Shown piece by piece: positions 17,971 through 27,694 of a DNA stretch of 61,645 nt; within the stretch, counting starts at the first letter, position 1, and each line of letters starts with the position of its first letter. Source of the DNA: Bin87 sp964347975 (GTDB taxonomy: Bacteria > Chloroflexota > Dehalococcoidia > Lucifugimonadales > UBA3495). The stretch spans positions 1-61,645 of the forward strand of contig CAYGAY010000020.1 in NCBI GenBank assembly GCA_964347975.1, given 5' to 3'. Position numbers and translations under genes: made by a program. The notes beneath the pieces were generated by a model, which saw only the letters and a list, made by a program, of their open reading frames with translations, did not search any database and was not told the origin of the DNA.

Positions 17971-18597
17971 TTGCCCACCATCGCCGTCCTGGCCAACGAC
18001 CGTAACGGTCATCATCCCGAACCATCCACCCGCGCGGTTGAGGCGGCCGGCGGCAAGGTTCGCGTAGTTGCGCCGTCAGCAGGGTTAGACTCGCTGGCCG
18101 GAGCCGGCGGCCTGTTATTGCTCGACCCTATCCAGGACGCGGGCGGCCTGCTGTCCGCTGCCCTCGCCGCCGATATGCCCGTCCTCGCCACCGGCAGCGG
18201 GATGCGCCTGCTGAACGCCGGCTTTGGCGGCGGGGCTGCCGAACCCGTCGATAATCACGATCATGCCGGACGGCATCAAATCTACCTCTCCCCCGGCTCC
18301 AAAACGGCGGCCATCATCGGCAGCGCCGGGATGTTCCGGGTCAACAGCCGCCACCGCCTCGGCCTGCGCGAACCCCAGCGCGCGGAACGCCTGATGTCCA
18401 TTGCCTACCACCTGGACGATGGCGTGATTGAGGGGCTGGAAAGCAAGGAACACAGCTGGGTCATCGGCGTGCAGTTCCTCCCGGAGCGCGGCGACGAAGT
18501 GCCCGCCGCCTTCAACAACCTGTACCTCGGCCTGGTGGAACGCGCCGCGGCCTTCGCGCTTGAGCATCGCAATCAGACAAGGAGAAACCCACGATGA
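17971..18597 (+). CDS. Class I glutamine amidotransferase-like protein lacking catalytic Cys and His
   Basis: The protein has 208 residues from a TTG start. The fold and order match peptidase C26 / PuuD-type gamma-glutamyl hydrolases, which normally have a nucleophile elbow G-I-C-R-G and a V-Q-(F/W)-H-P-E motif. Here the elbow is VLATGSGMRLLN (Gly75 replaces Cys) and the second motif is GVQFLPE (Leu170 replaces His); only Glu172 remains. It therefore looks like a pseudoenzyme that could bind a ligand or a protein. It overlaps the gyrA start by four bases, so the two are translationally coupled. Confidence 0.7.
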   Translation: MPTIAVLANDRNGHHPEPSTRAVEAAGGKVRVVAPSAGLDSLAGAGGLLLLDPIQDAGGLLSAALAADMPVLATGSGMRLLNAGFGGGAAEPVDNHDHAGRHQIYLSPGSKTAAIIGSAGMFRVNSRHRLGLREPQRAERLMSIAYHLDDGVIEGLESKEHSWVIGVQFLPERGDEVPAAFNNLYLGLVERAAAFALEHRNQTRRNPR

Positions 18598-21350
18598 CTA
18601 CAGCCTCCCCATCGCAAACCGGCGGCGAATTCATTGATCGCGCAATTGGGGACGAGATGCGCGAGTCATATCTCTCCTACGCGATGTCGGTCATCGTGGC
18701 CCGGGCTTTGCCCGACGTGCGGGACGGTTTGAAACCGGTGCAGCGGCGGATCCTCTATGCCATGCACGACATGGGCATCCGGCCGGGGAGCCAGTATCGC
18801 AAGAGCGCCCGCATCGTTGGTGAGGTGTTGGGCAAGTTCCACCCCCACGGCGACGGCTCCGTGTACGACGCTCTGGTGCGAATGGCGCAGCAGTTTTCGA
18901 TGCGGGCTCCTCTGATTGACGGGCAGGGCAATTACGGCAGCATCGACGGCGACCCGCCGGCGGCGATGCGCTACACCGAGGCTCGGCTGGCCGCCATCGC
19001 CGACGATATGCTGGCCGACATCGACCAGCAGACCGTTGATTTCAGCGACAACTTCGACGATTCTCTCAAGGAACCACAAGTGCTGCCGGCGCGAATGCCC
19101 AACCTGCTGGTCAACGGTTCATCGGGCATCGCGGTGGGAATGGCAACCAATATGCCGCCCCACAACCTGGGCGAAATTTGTGATGCCATCTGCTACGTCA
19201 TCGATCATCCGGCGTGCGACGTTGACCAACTCATGGAGATCGTGCCGGCGCCGGATTTTCCCACGTCCGGCCGCATTCGCGGCGTAGCCGGCGTGCGGGA
19301 TATATATGCTACCGGCCGGGGCCGAGTCGTCATGGAGGCCGTGACCCAGATCGAGGATATGCCCGGTCGCAACTCCAACCGGCAGCGTATTATCATCAGT
19401 GAACTGCCTTACCAGGTCAACAAGGCGACGCTGGTCGAGAAAATCGCCAGCCTGGTGCGGGACAAGACCCTGGTGGGCATCACGGAAATCCGCGACGAGT
19501 CGGACCGTCGAGGGATCCGAGTGGTGATTGAACTGGCCCGCAACGCTCAGGCCACTGTGATCCTCAACAACCTGTACAAGCGGACGGCGCTGCGCTCCAC
19601 GTTCAACGCCATCATGCTGGCGCTGGTTGACGGCCAGCCCCAGGAATTGCCGCTGAAAGACTTGATCACCCACTTCGTCGCGCACCGGCAAGACGTCATC
19701 CGCCGCCGCACCGAGTACCAGTTGGGCCGGGCGCGGGACCGGGCGCACATCGTGGAGGGTCTCCTCAAGGCCCTGGACGCCATCGACGCCATCATCGAGA
19801 CCATCCGCAACAGCCAGGATGTGGAGACTGCACGGAATAACCTGGTGCAGGGGTTCGACCTATCGGAAATTCAGGCCCAGGCCATTCTGGATATGCAGCT
19901 GCGCCGGCTGGCCGCCCTGGAACGGCAGCGGCTGGACGAGGAATACAACGACCTGCTGGCGACCATTGCCCGGCTGGAGGACCTGCTGCAAAATCCCCAA
20001 AAAATCCGGGCAGAAATCAAGCGGGAAACCCGCGAAGTCAAGCGCAAGCACGCCGACGCTCGCCGCACCGAAATTATCCGCGCGGAATTGGAGGAACAAT
20101 CCATCGAGCAATTCATCGTCCAGGAAGACGTGGTGGTTACCCTGAGCCAGCGCGGCTACATCAAGCGGGTGCCCATCAATACCTACCGCAATCAGCGTCG
20201 CGGCGGCAAAGGCGTGCGCGGCGCCAATAACCGCGACGATGACGCCATCATGCAGATAGCGGTGGTCAACACCCACGAGCAATTGCTGTTCTTCACCAAC
20301 AAAGGCCGCGTCTATCCATTGAACGTGTACGAAACCCCTAATGACACCGGACGGACGGCGCGGGGGACGCTGTTAGTGAACCTGATTCCCCTGCAACCCG
20401 GGGAGCAGGTGCAGACCATGCTGCCGGCCAGTCGCGCTGAGTATAACCGCCTTTATGTCTTTGCCACGCGCAACGGACGGGTGAATGCCTTGCGTCCGGG
20501 TCAGTTGGAAAACCTGCGGAAATCCGGCCTGATCGCCATGAAGGTCCAGGAAGGCGACGAGTTGGTGGCGGTACGCCCGGCCCAGGCCGATGCGTCAGTG
20601 GTGTTGGTCACCGAACAGGGCCAGGCTCTGTTGTGTCCGGTGACCAGTATCCCGGAGCGCAATCGCAACGCGTCCGGCGTTATCGGCATGAAGTTCAAGG
20701 ACGAGCACAGCGGGAAGGACCGGGTGGTGGCGATGGACGTGGTGAACAATCCCGAGGACGAATTTCTGCTGGTGGTCAGCGAGAAAGGCTACGGGAAGGC
20801 CACGCCCTTGTGCAACAGCAAGGGAGAAGCGGTGTACCGCGAAACAAACCGCGGCGGCATGGGCGTGAAGACCTTTGCCGTGGACCAGGGCGACAAGCCC
20901 ACCGGGCCGGTGGTGGACGCCAAAATCGTCACCTCCGCAGAAATGAACGATGAAGAAGGACACGAGGTGTTCATTATTTCGGCCAACGGCCAGGTGGTGC
21001 GGATCAATCTTGCTGAAGTCAAAGTGGTCAACACCCGCCAGACCAAAGGCGTAATCATCTGGAGAGAGCGCGGCGGCGACGACAGCGTGGTGTCCATATA
21101 CTGTTTCCGGGCCAACGACTACAGCCAGGAAGACCCCTCCCGGCAGAATGAAGAAGCCGGTTCGGCGCTGGCCCAGGCCGAGGAGATCGCCGCCCAGGCG
21201 GACAGCCAGTATGAGGGCAGGGACGAATCGGAAATGGGTGAAACTGAGCTGCCCGACGAGGTTGGCGATGGCGAGGATGACGATGACGATGACGATGACG
21301 GCGGTGATGAACCGGACGCGCCAATGAATGGCCAGGGCCACTTGCTGTAA
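18594..21350 (+). CDS. gyrA: DNA gyrase subunit A
   Basis: The protein has 918 residues. Catalytic Tyr127 lies in AAMRYTEARL, and the GyrA box QRRGGKGVRG in the C-terminal wrapping domain shows this is GyrA, not ParC. With GyrB (54636-56627) it introduces negative supercoils using ATP. The quinolone-determining loop reads HPHGDGSVYD, with Gly88 at the position of E. coli Ser83 and the acidic Asp92 kept. The tail (about residues 875-918) is unusually acidic, with a run of eight Asp encoded by GAT/GAC repeats. The start overlaps the upstream gene. Confidence 0.97.
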   Translation: MTTASPSQTGGEFIDRAIGDEMRESYLSYAMSVIVARALPDVRDGLKPVQRRILYAMHDMGIRPGSQYRKSARIVGEVLGKFHPHGDGSVYDALVRMAQQFSMRAPLIDGQGNYGSIDGDPPAAMRYTEARLAAIADDMLADIDQQTVDFSDNFDDSLKEPQVLPARMPNLLVNGSSGIAVGMATNMPPHNLGEICDAICYVIDHPACDVDQLMEIVPAPDFPTSGRIRGVAGVRDIYATGRGRVVMEAVTQIEDMPGRNSNRQRIIISELPYQVNKATLVEKIASLVRDKTLVGITEIRDESDRRGIRVVIELARNAQATVILNNLYKRTALRSTFNAIMLALVDGQPQELPLKDLITHFVAHRQDVIRRRTEYQLGRARDRAHIVEGLLKALDAIDAIIETIRNSQDVETARNNLVQGFDLSEIQAQAILDMQLRRLAALERQRLDEEYNDLLATIARLEDLLQNPQKIRAEIKRETREVKRKHADARRTEIIRAELEEQSIEQFIVQEDVVVTLSQRGYIKRVPINTYRNQRRGGKGVRGANNRDDDAIMQIAVVNTHEQLLFFTNKGRVYPLNVYETPNDTGRTARGTLLVNLIPLQPGEQVQTMLPASRAEYNRLYVFATRNGRVNALRPGQLENLRKSGLIAMKVQEGDELVAVRPAQADASVVLVTEQGQALLCPVTSIPERNRNASGVIGMKFKDEHSGKDRVVAMDVVNNPEDEFLLVVSEKGYGKATPLCNSKGEAVYRETNRGGMGVKTFAVDQGDKPTGPVVDAKIVTSAEMNDEEGHEVFIISANGQVVRINLAEVKVVNTRQTKGVIIWRERGGDDSVVSIYCFRANDYSQEDPSRQNEEAGSALAQAEEIAAQADSQYEGRDESEMGETELPDEVGDGEDDDDDDDDGGDEPDAPMNGQGHLL

Positions 21351-21379
21351 CGGGGTACGTTGCCGGAGGCGCAAGGACA

Positions 21380-22755
21380 ACCATAATACGGGCGGCGGCG
21401 GAACATCCGCTGAACCGCAACCTGTTTATTGCGGACAATCTCAACCTGCTCCGCCGGCTGGACAACGAGAGCATTGACCTCATCTGCATCAACCCGCCCT
21501 TTGCCAAGAACCAGACTTTCATTGGCGGGCTCCGGCCCCCGCTGACCCCGGAGGAGCGTGCGTTGGAGCTGGGCAAGCTCTCCGGCTGGGGTATCAACAA
21601 TCCAAGTGAAGCCGAAGCCGCCGGGATTGAATGGCCCGGCGGCAGGGATTCGGCCCGTTTCCGGGACACCTGGCGTTGGGAAAACGACATTCACGAAGAA
21701 TGGTTACTGCCATCGAAACCAACCGCCCGGAATTGGCAGCAGCCATCGATGCCACGCGGAAAACCCACAGCGAGGGCAGAGCCGCCTACGTGGCTTATAT
21801 GGCCATCCGTATGATTGAAATGGCGCGCGTGTTGAAGTCCGACGGCAGCATTTACATACACTGCGACCATGACGCCAATGCTTATTTGCGAATGGCGATG
21901 GATGCCATATTCGGCGCTGACAACTACCGAACCGAAATTATCTGGCAACGCACATCCGCGCATAACGACTCCCGCAGTTTTGGCAACGTGCCTGACCACA
22001 TTTTGTTCTACGCCAAACGGGACATCAATCAGGATGCCGTCCGCGTCCCATTGAGCGAAGAATATGTCAATACCTGCTATCGCTATGCAGACAATCGGGG
22101 AAAATACCAGATCGGCGATTTGACTGCTGCCGGGATAAGGGATGGTGAGAGTGGGCAAGCCTGGCAAGGCGCTAACCCCACGCAACAGCGGCGGCATTGG
22201 GCCGTACCCAGTGGCCGGGAACCCGCCCTGCTCACCGACGCTAACGTCACTACACGTTCCCCTTTCGACCTGCCGGTTCGTACTGACGAAGACCCGGCCC
22301 CCGCCCCTGAAATCGCGCCGCTACCCGAAAGGGTATTCAAAGTGCCGTCCAGCCTGATACCGGAAGGGGAAATGCTGACGCAGTTGCCGGAGCTGTCCGA
22401 CTATAAAGCCTGGCGCTGCGGTTACGCCAACCGGATGCCCGACGGCAGCATCATCAGAACTACGCGCAACTTCCACCTTGACCACATTGACCCCAGGAGC
22501 AGGGACGGCAGCAATGACATCCAGAACCGCGCTCCACTCTGCCCTTACCACAACATACGCAAGCGAAACCGTCGGATCCACCTGGATGACTATCGCAAGG
22601 AAATTTCCGATTCCGGCGAGATGATGGTTAACTCCGCTAACGAACTCATCAATCTGGCTTACGCGCAGCACGAGGCTATGTTAATCTACGGACGGCATTT
22701 TCTGCCCGCTATCCGTCAGAAAATTACCCAAAGGCGTCCACTGTTATGCACTTGA
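21380..22755 (+). pseudogene. Decayed DNA methyltransferase-HNH endonuclease fusion
   Basis: From about 21400 one frame encodes NRNLFIADNLNLLRRL and a motif IV variant INPPFAKNQTF, then RFRDTWRWENDIHEEW. At 21701-21703 the protein continues in another frame (VTAIETNRPELAAAID) with HSEGRAAYVAYMAIRMIEMA and SIYIHCDHDANAYLRMAMD, typical of beta-class DNA methyltransferases. A one-base deletion explains the shift. No start codon precedes the first part. The usual SAM motif (DPFxGxxT) is absent, and the sequence runs straight into RTDED and a C-terminal HNH-like domain (HLDHIDPRSRDGSND...LCPYHN). It is a remnant of a restriction-modification-like fusion. Confidence 0.7.
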
Positions 22756-23435
22756 TAATGGTCCATGGCTCCGGCCAGAACGAACTTACTTATCACTACC
22801 AGACCGCCAGGTTCCCTAACGCCGATGCAGTGAACTTGCCGGGGCACCCTGATGGGGAAACCCGCGACAGCATCGGCGGCTACGCGGACTGGCTACGCGA
22901 TTACGTGCGCGCCGAGGGGTATGCGCCCTTCGTCCTGTTCGGTCACTCCATGGGTGGAGCCATCGCGCTGGACTACGCGCTGCGCTTTCCGGGGGACCTG
23001 GCCGGATTGGTGCTGATCGGAACCGGAGCCCGGCTGCGGGTGCATCCCGACTACCTGAACCGCTGCCTGGACGATGCCCAATGGCGGGCTGAAGCGCCGG
23101 CATACTACGAAGCCATCAATCGCGAGTTGGCGCCGCAACTGGCAGCCCGCGCCTTGCAGTCCGGCCCGATGGCAGAGCACAACGACCTGTCGGCCTGTGA
23201 CAAATTCGACGTTATGGAGCGGGTCAAAGAGATCTCCTTGCCGACTCTGGTCCTGGTGGGCGCGGACGACATCATGACTCCGGTGCGATACGCGGAGTAC
23301 CTGGGGCGGGAGCTTCAGGATGCGGAGGTCGTGGTTATCCCGAACTCAGGGCATTTCGTAACACTGGAACAGCCGGAAGCCTGTAACGACGCCATTGCAA
23401 AGTTCCTGGAACGATTGGACGGCGCAGTTGGCTGA
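22746..23435 (+). CDS. Alpha/beta hydrolase
   Basis: The protein has 229 residues and a classic alpha/beta hydrolase plan: VHGSGQNELTY oxyanion loop, nucleophile elbow GHSMGGAIALDYAL, acid region LVLVGADDIMTP and catalytic His in PNSGHFVTLEQPE. It resembles small cytosolic esterases or MenH-like hydrolases; the substrate is unknown. The start overlaps the end of the decayed methyltransferase by ten bases. A strong terminator follows 22 bases after the stop. Confidence 0.88.
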   Translation: MHLIMVHGSGQNELTYHYQTARFPNADAVNLPGHPDGETRDSIGGYADWLRDYVRAEGYAPFVLFGHSMGGAIALDYALRFPGDLAGLVLIGTGARLRVHPDYLNRCLDDAQWRAEAPAYYEAINRELAPQLAARALQSGPMAEHNDLSACDKFDVMERVKEISLPTLVLVGADDIMTPVRYAEYLGRELQDAEVVVIPNSGHFVTLEQPEACNDAIAKFLERLDGAVG

Positions 23436-23456
23436 GTTCCGTTCGGCCACGCCGTC

Positions 23457-23487
23457 AGCAAAGCCCGGCGGTCGTCCGGGCTTTGCT
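23457..23487 (+). terminator. Rho-independent-type hairpin after the alpha/beta hydrolase
   Basis: The arms AGCAAAGCCCGG and CCGGGCTTTGCT pair perfectly over 12 bases with a 7-base loop, followed by a short T-containing stretch. It separates the hydrolase from the next gene. Confidence 0.65.
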
Positions 23488-23520
23488 TTCCAGCGAGGGG
23501 ATTCGGAGCGGCGGCGTTGC

Positions 23521-23529
23521 TGGTATGAT
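23521..23529 (+). promoter_or_regulatory. Extended -10 promoter for the HD/CM/TrpRS-like gene
   Basis: TGGTATGAT is an extended -10 (TGn followed by TATGAT) about 36 bases before the ATG at 23565. No good -35 is visible, which is common for extended -10 promoters. With the terminator just upstream, this suggests an independent transcript running into trpS. Confidence 0.5.
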
Positions 23530-23564
23530 GTAGCCAAATTGGATGGATCGCAGTTTTTTGCGTC

Positions 23565-25790
23565 ATGGCTACCGCTCAACGCTACATTCCCGACGGGCGC
23601 CGGTTGACAACATCTCTGGCCGCTGCTTACGCGGGGCATCCGGATGCGGAAGGACTGCCGGCGGCCCGGCGCATCGCGGGTGTTGCCGCCGAATTGATGG
23701 CGTCGGTGGGCGCAAAGGGGAAGCCGGCGGAAACCAACGCGGCGGCCCTGTTCCACCTGACCGGCGCTCCCGATGACCCCAACCGTTGGAAAACTTCAGG
23801 CGCCATCGCCGCCGCATGGCTGCGGGGAGCCGGCGCGCCGGAGGCATTCGTTGACGCGGTTCAAGACGGAATCCGGGGCATGTGGCGCGCATCTGCCGAC
23901 GATGGCGTTGCCTTTTTGTTGATGCACGCTGCCTTACTGGATTTGGTGGATACCGAACGCCATGCGGACTATCTGCGTGAAACCCCGGCCTCCGGCCGGC
24001 CGCGTGAGATTTACCTCGCGGCGTACCGGCGGGATTATTTGATGCCGGCGTTGGGTCTCCGCGAAAAGTTGGGCTGGCCCCAAGCGACCGCAATTTACGA
24101 CGAGCGGATGCCCCGGTTGGGCGCATGGCTGGACGAGCGACCGGCCGGCCTGGTGCCCCCGGACTGGCGACGCTTGGTGGAAGTCGCGGAGATTGAACAG
24201 GGCGTCAATCGCCTCCTGGCCGGCGAAGACCCGGCTTTGGTTCGCTCCGAGATGCCGGCCGGCGGCCTTCCATATGGCGAGTACCGGGGTCGGCAGCGGG
24301 CAATCATAGCCGGCAGCCACGACCGGATCCTGGAGCTGGCCCACGCTCGCATCGCAGCTTCCCGCAAGGTCGCCGCAGAAAAGTACCTGGAGAGCGACAC
24401 CATACACAAGCCCGCAGTGGAAGAAAGCCTCTTCGTCAGCGCGCGGCGTCGCGCGCGACAGCTGGGCTTGTCCGCGGAGACGGCGGAGGACATCGCCCGG
24501 TTGCTGTTGTCCAACGCCCGCGAGGCGCAGGAACGAACGCTCAACGACATCGCCCAACGCCTGAGCCGTCTGCATGGGCAGATCCTGGACGCCGAATCGC
24601 CCGAGACCCGCACCGAAGAAGCCGATATCGCCATTCCGTCGCTGGTGGTTCGCACCGGCGATCAGCCCCTGGCGCGGGAAAACGAACTCATCAAAGAGCT
24701 GCGTGTAACCGGCCTCAACGAAGCGTACCCGGAGCAGCGGCGGCAGTTCGCCCAGTGGTTCGAGGCGGCCCATCCGTACATGGTGACCGGGCAGGTCGCA
24801 GGCAGCCGGGATGCCGATTTGTTTCTGCAAGCCCTGGCCGACGGCCACCGTTGCAAGGTGATTGCGACTTTCGCCATCGACGGACCCATGCACCTGGGGC
24901 ACGGCAGGCTGGTCAATCTGCTGGTTTTTTTCCAGCGTCTGGGGGCAGACATCGTAGTGGGTTTCCGAGACGAGTTGCATGACTTGGGCAAGGCGCGCCT
25001 AATGATGCAAGAAAGTTTGTTGACGATGGCGGCCGCCGGCCTTGATCTGCACCGCACCGACAGCTACCTCCAACAGGACAACTCCGCCGTCATACAAACT
25101 GCTTTTGCCCTGGGAAACGCCATTCCGCTGAGCGTTTTGAACTCCGCGCTGGGTCTTCGACTGCGCGACAGCGCGACCGATACTTTCCGCCCCCTCTTGC
25201 GCCTCGCGGATATCTTGCATCCCCAGCAACCGGAGGGCGGCGGGCCTTGCCGGACGCTGGCGCTGGACGGCATCGGGGGCGATGTGTACGTGCGCATGGC
25301 GCGTAACGCGGCGGAACGTTTTGGCTTCGTGAAGCCATCGGCGTTGTACCTCCGGATGATGCGCGGGTTGACTACCTACAGCGACCCGGCCACCGGCAGC
25401 GCGGTTGAGATTATGACCAACGCAGTCCCTCCGGGACGCATTGCCTACGATGATGACCCGGCCGATATACGACGCCGTATCGGTCGCGCCTATACCGGAG
25501 GCCGCAGGACCCTGGCAGAGCAGCGCGAAAAGGGCGGAAATCCCGACCCGCGCGTCTGCTCAGTCTCCAGCCTGCACGCCTTCTACGCCACGCCGGAACC
25601 GGAAGAATACGCGGCTTTGCAAGAGCGGTGCCGCTCCGGGGCGCTGGCGTGCGGCGAATGTAAAGCCGCCGCTACGGATGGCCTGCTAGAATACCTGCGG
25701 CGGCACCGTCAATCGCTCGACGACCTTGCCGCGGATGCTCAGACCCGGGCCACCTTGCTGGCTGGTTTGGCCGGCGGTGCCGCGAATTAG
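23565..25790 (+). CDS. Three-part fusion: HD-like, chorismate-mutase-like and archaeal-type TrpRS-like domains
   Basis: The protein has 741 residues. About 30-180 resembles a degenerate HD-phosphohydrolase helix bundle (NAAALFHLTGAPDD where HD would be HL). About 243-330 looks like an AroQ-type chorismate mutase: RILELAHARIAASRKVAAEK with Arg262 and Lys273, then Glu286 and Gln322 at catalytic positions, while the usual Asp/Arg pair is lost. About 425-725 follows archaeal/eukaryotic TrpRS: HLGHG at 443-447, ADILHPQ, RMARNAAERFGFVKPSALY and GGNPD...SGALACGECK. The KMSKS loop is degraded to IMTNAVP. It lies 53 bases before intact trpS. Standard tRNA charging seems unlikely; the true role is unknown. 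Confidence 0.7.
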   Translation: MATAQRYIPDGRRLTTSLAAAYAGHPDAEGLPAARRIAGVAAELMASVGAKGKPAETNAAALFHLTGAPDDPNRWKTSGAIAAAWLRGAGAPEAFVDAVQDGIRGMWRASADDGVAFLLMHAALLDLVDTERHADYLRETPASGRPREIYLAAYRRDYLMPALGLREKLGWPQATAIYDERMPRLGAWLDERPAGLVPPDWRRLVEVAEIEQGVNRLLAGEDPALVRSEMPAGGLPYGEYRGRQRAIIAGSHDRILELAHARIAASRKVAAEKYLESDTIHKPAVEESLFVSARRRARQLGLSAETAEDIARLLLSNAREAQERTLNDIAQRLSRLHGQILDAESPETRTEEADIAIPSLVVRTGDQPLARENELIKELRVTGLNEAYPEQRRQFAQWFEAAHPYMVTGQVAGSRDADLFLQALADGHRCKVIATFAIDGPMHLGHGRLVNLLVFFQRLGADIVVGFRDELHDLGKARLMMQESLLTMAAAGLDLHRTDSYLQQDNSAVIQTAFALGNAIPLSVLNSALGLRLRDSATDTFRPLLRLADILHPQQPEGGGPCRTLALDGIGGDVYVRMARNAAERFGFVKPSALYLRMMRGLTTYSDPATGSAVEIMTNAVPPGRIAYDDDPADIRRRIGRAYTGGRRTLAEQREKGGNPDPRVCSVSSLHAFYATPEPEEYAALQERCRSGALACGECKAAATDGLLEYLRRHRQSLDDLAADAQTRATLLAGLAGGAAN

Positions 25791-25843
25791 ATCCACCGGA
25801 TATCCCCCGGTTTTTGGGATATGGGCTCAGGAGACGATCTGAC

Positions 25844-26860
<1,017 letters not shown>

Positions 26861-26896
26861 TGCTGTGAGCCTGAACGTAGAGACGGTCTAAACAGC

Positions 26897-27604
26897 ATGG
26901 CTACAGACGAAATCATCACCTTCGACGACCTGATGGGTTTGTTGGAACGCAACCCGGAGCATCTGGCCCGGTTGCGCCGGCAGATTTTGGACGAAGAGTT
27001 CCGACAGTTGCCGGCGGTGGTGCAGCTATTGATGCAGACGGTGCAATCTCATACCGTCCTGTTGCAGGCGCTGGCGCGTTCGCTGGAGGAACAGGCTCGG
27101 ACTTTAGAGAGCCACGGCCGACGGCTGGACCGCCACGCGAACCAGTTGTCGCGTCTGATCGGCGACGAAGCCGAGCGCCGGTTTCAGCAGCGCGCGCCGG
27201 CGTATTTCGGCGGAATGATACGCCGCCTCCGCGTAACCGACCGGTTCGCTCTTGCCGACCTCATTGATGATGCCGTCGATGCCGGTCAGTTAACCGAAGG
27301 AGATCAGCGCTCGTTGCTAGCTCTTGACTTGGCGGTTGAGGGGCGTCACCGGGAAACCCGCAAGCCGGTACGTCTGGCAGTGGAAGTGTCGGCCGGCATC
27401 GGTGAGCGGGACATTATGCGGGCCGCAGACCGGGCCAGGCTGCTGGAAAAGTTGACTGGCGATACCACTTTGGCCGTCGTTGGCGGCTATTCCATATCCC
27501 CTTCATATCGGCAACTGGCCGAGGATAAAGGAGTAGAGGTAACTATCGTCGCGCCGCCGGATGCCGGCGAACCGGAAGAAACCGACGAACCGGATGTCGC
27601 TTGA
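26897..27604 (+). CDS. Coiled-coil protein with PD-(D/E)XK-like C-terminus (DUF3782-like)
   Basis: The protein has 235 residues. About 1-100 is a long amphipathic helix region (HTVLLQALARSLEEQARTLE) typical of a coiled coil. The C-terminal part has LALDLAVEGRHRETRKPVRL then AVEVSAGIGERDIMRAADRA, which fits the D...(E)xK-like core of nuclease-fold proteins common in Chloroflexi and cyanobacteria. The usual catalytic Lys is not evident (EVS), so activity is doubtful. It follows trpS after 36 bases; no functional link is clear. Confidence 0.6.
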   Translation: MATDEIITFDDLMGLLERNPEHLARLRRQILDEEFRQLPAVVQLLMQTVQSHTVLLQALARSLEEQARTLESHGRRLDRHANQLSRLIGDEAERRFQQRAPAYFGGMIRRLRVTDRFALADLIDDAVDAGQLTEGDQRSLLALDLAVEGRHRETRKPVRLAVEVSAGIGERDIMRAADRARLLEKLTGDTTLAVVGGYSISPSYRQLAEDKGVEVTIVAPPDAGEPEETDEPDVA

Positions 27605-27694
27605 ATCCCCGTTCTACCCGTGTTAGCGTAGCCCAACTGCGCCGGGCGCTTGCGTGCGGCGCTTTGTTGACCGTTGCCAACCGGGGGGAAAGAT

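Noticed and set aside
25791..25843. T-box leader before trpS
   Set aside because: The gap is only 53 bases and holds no specifier-loop or antiterminator structure.
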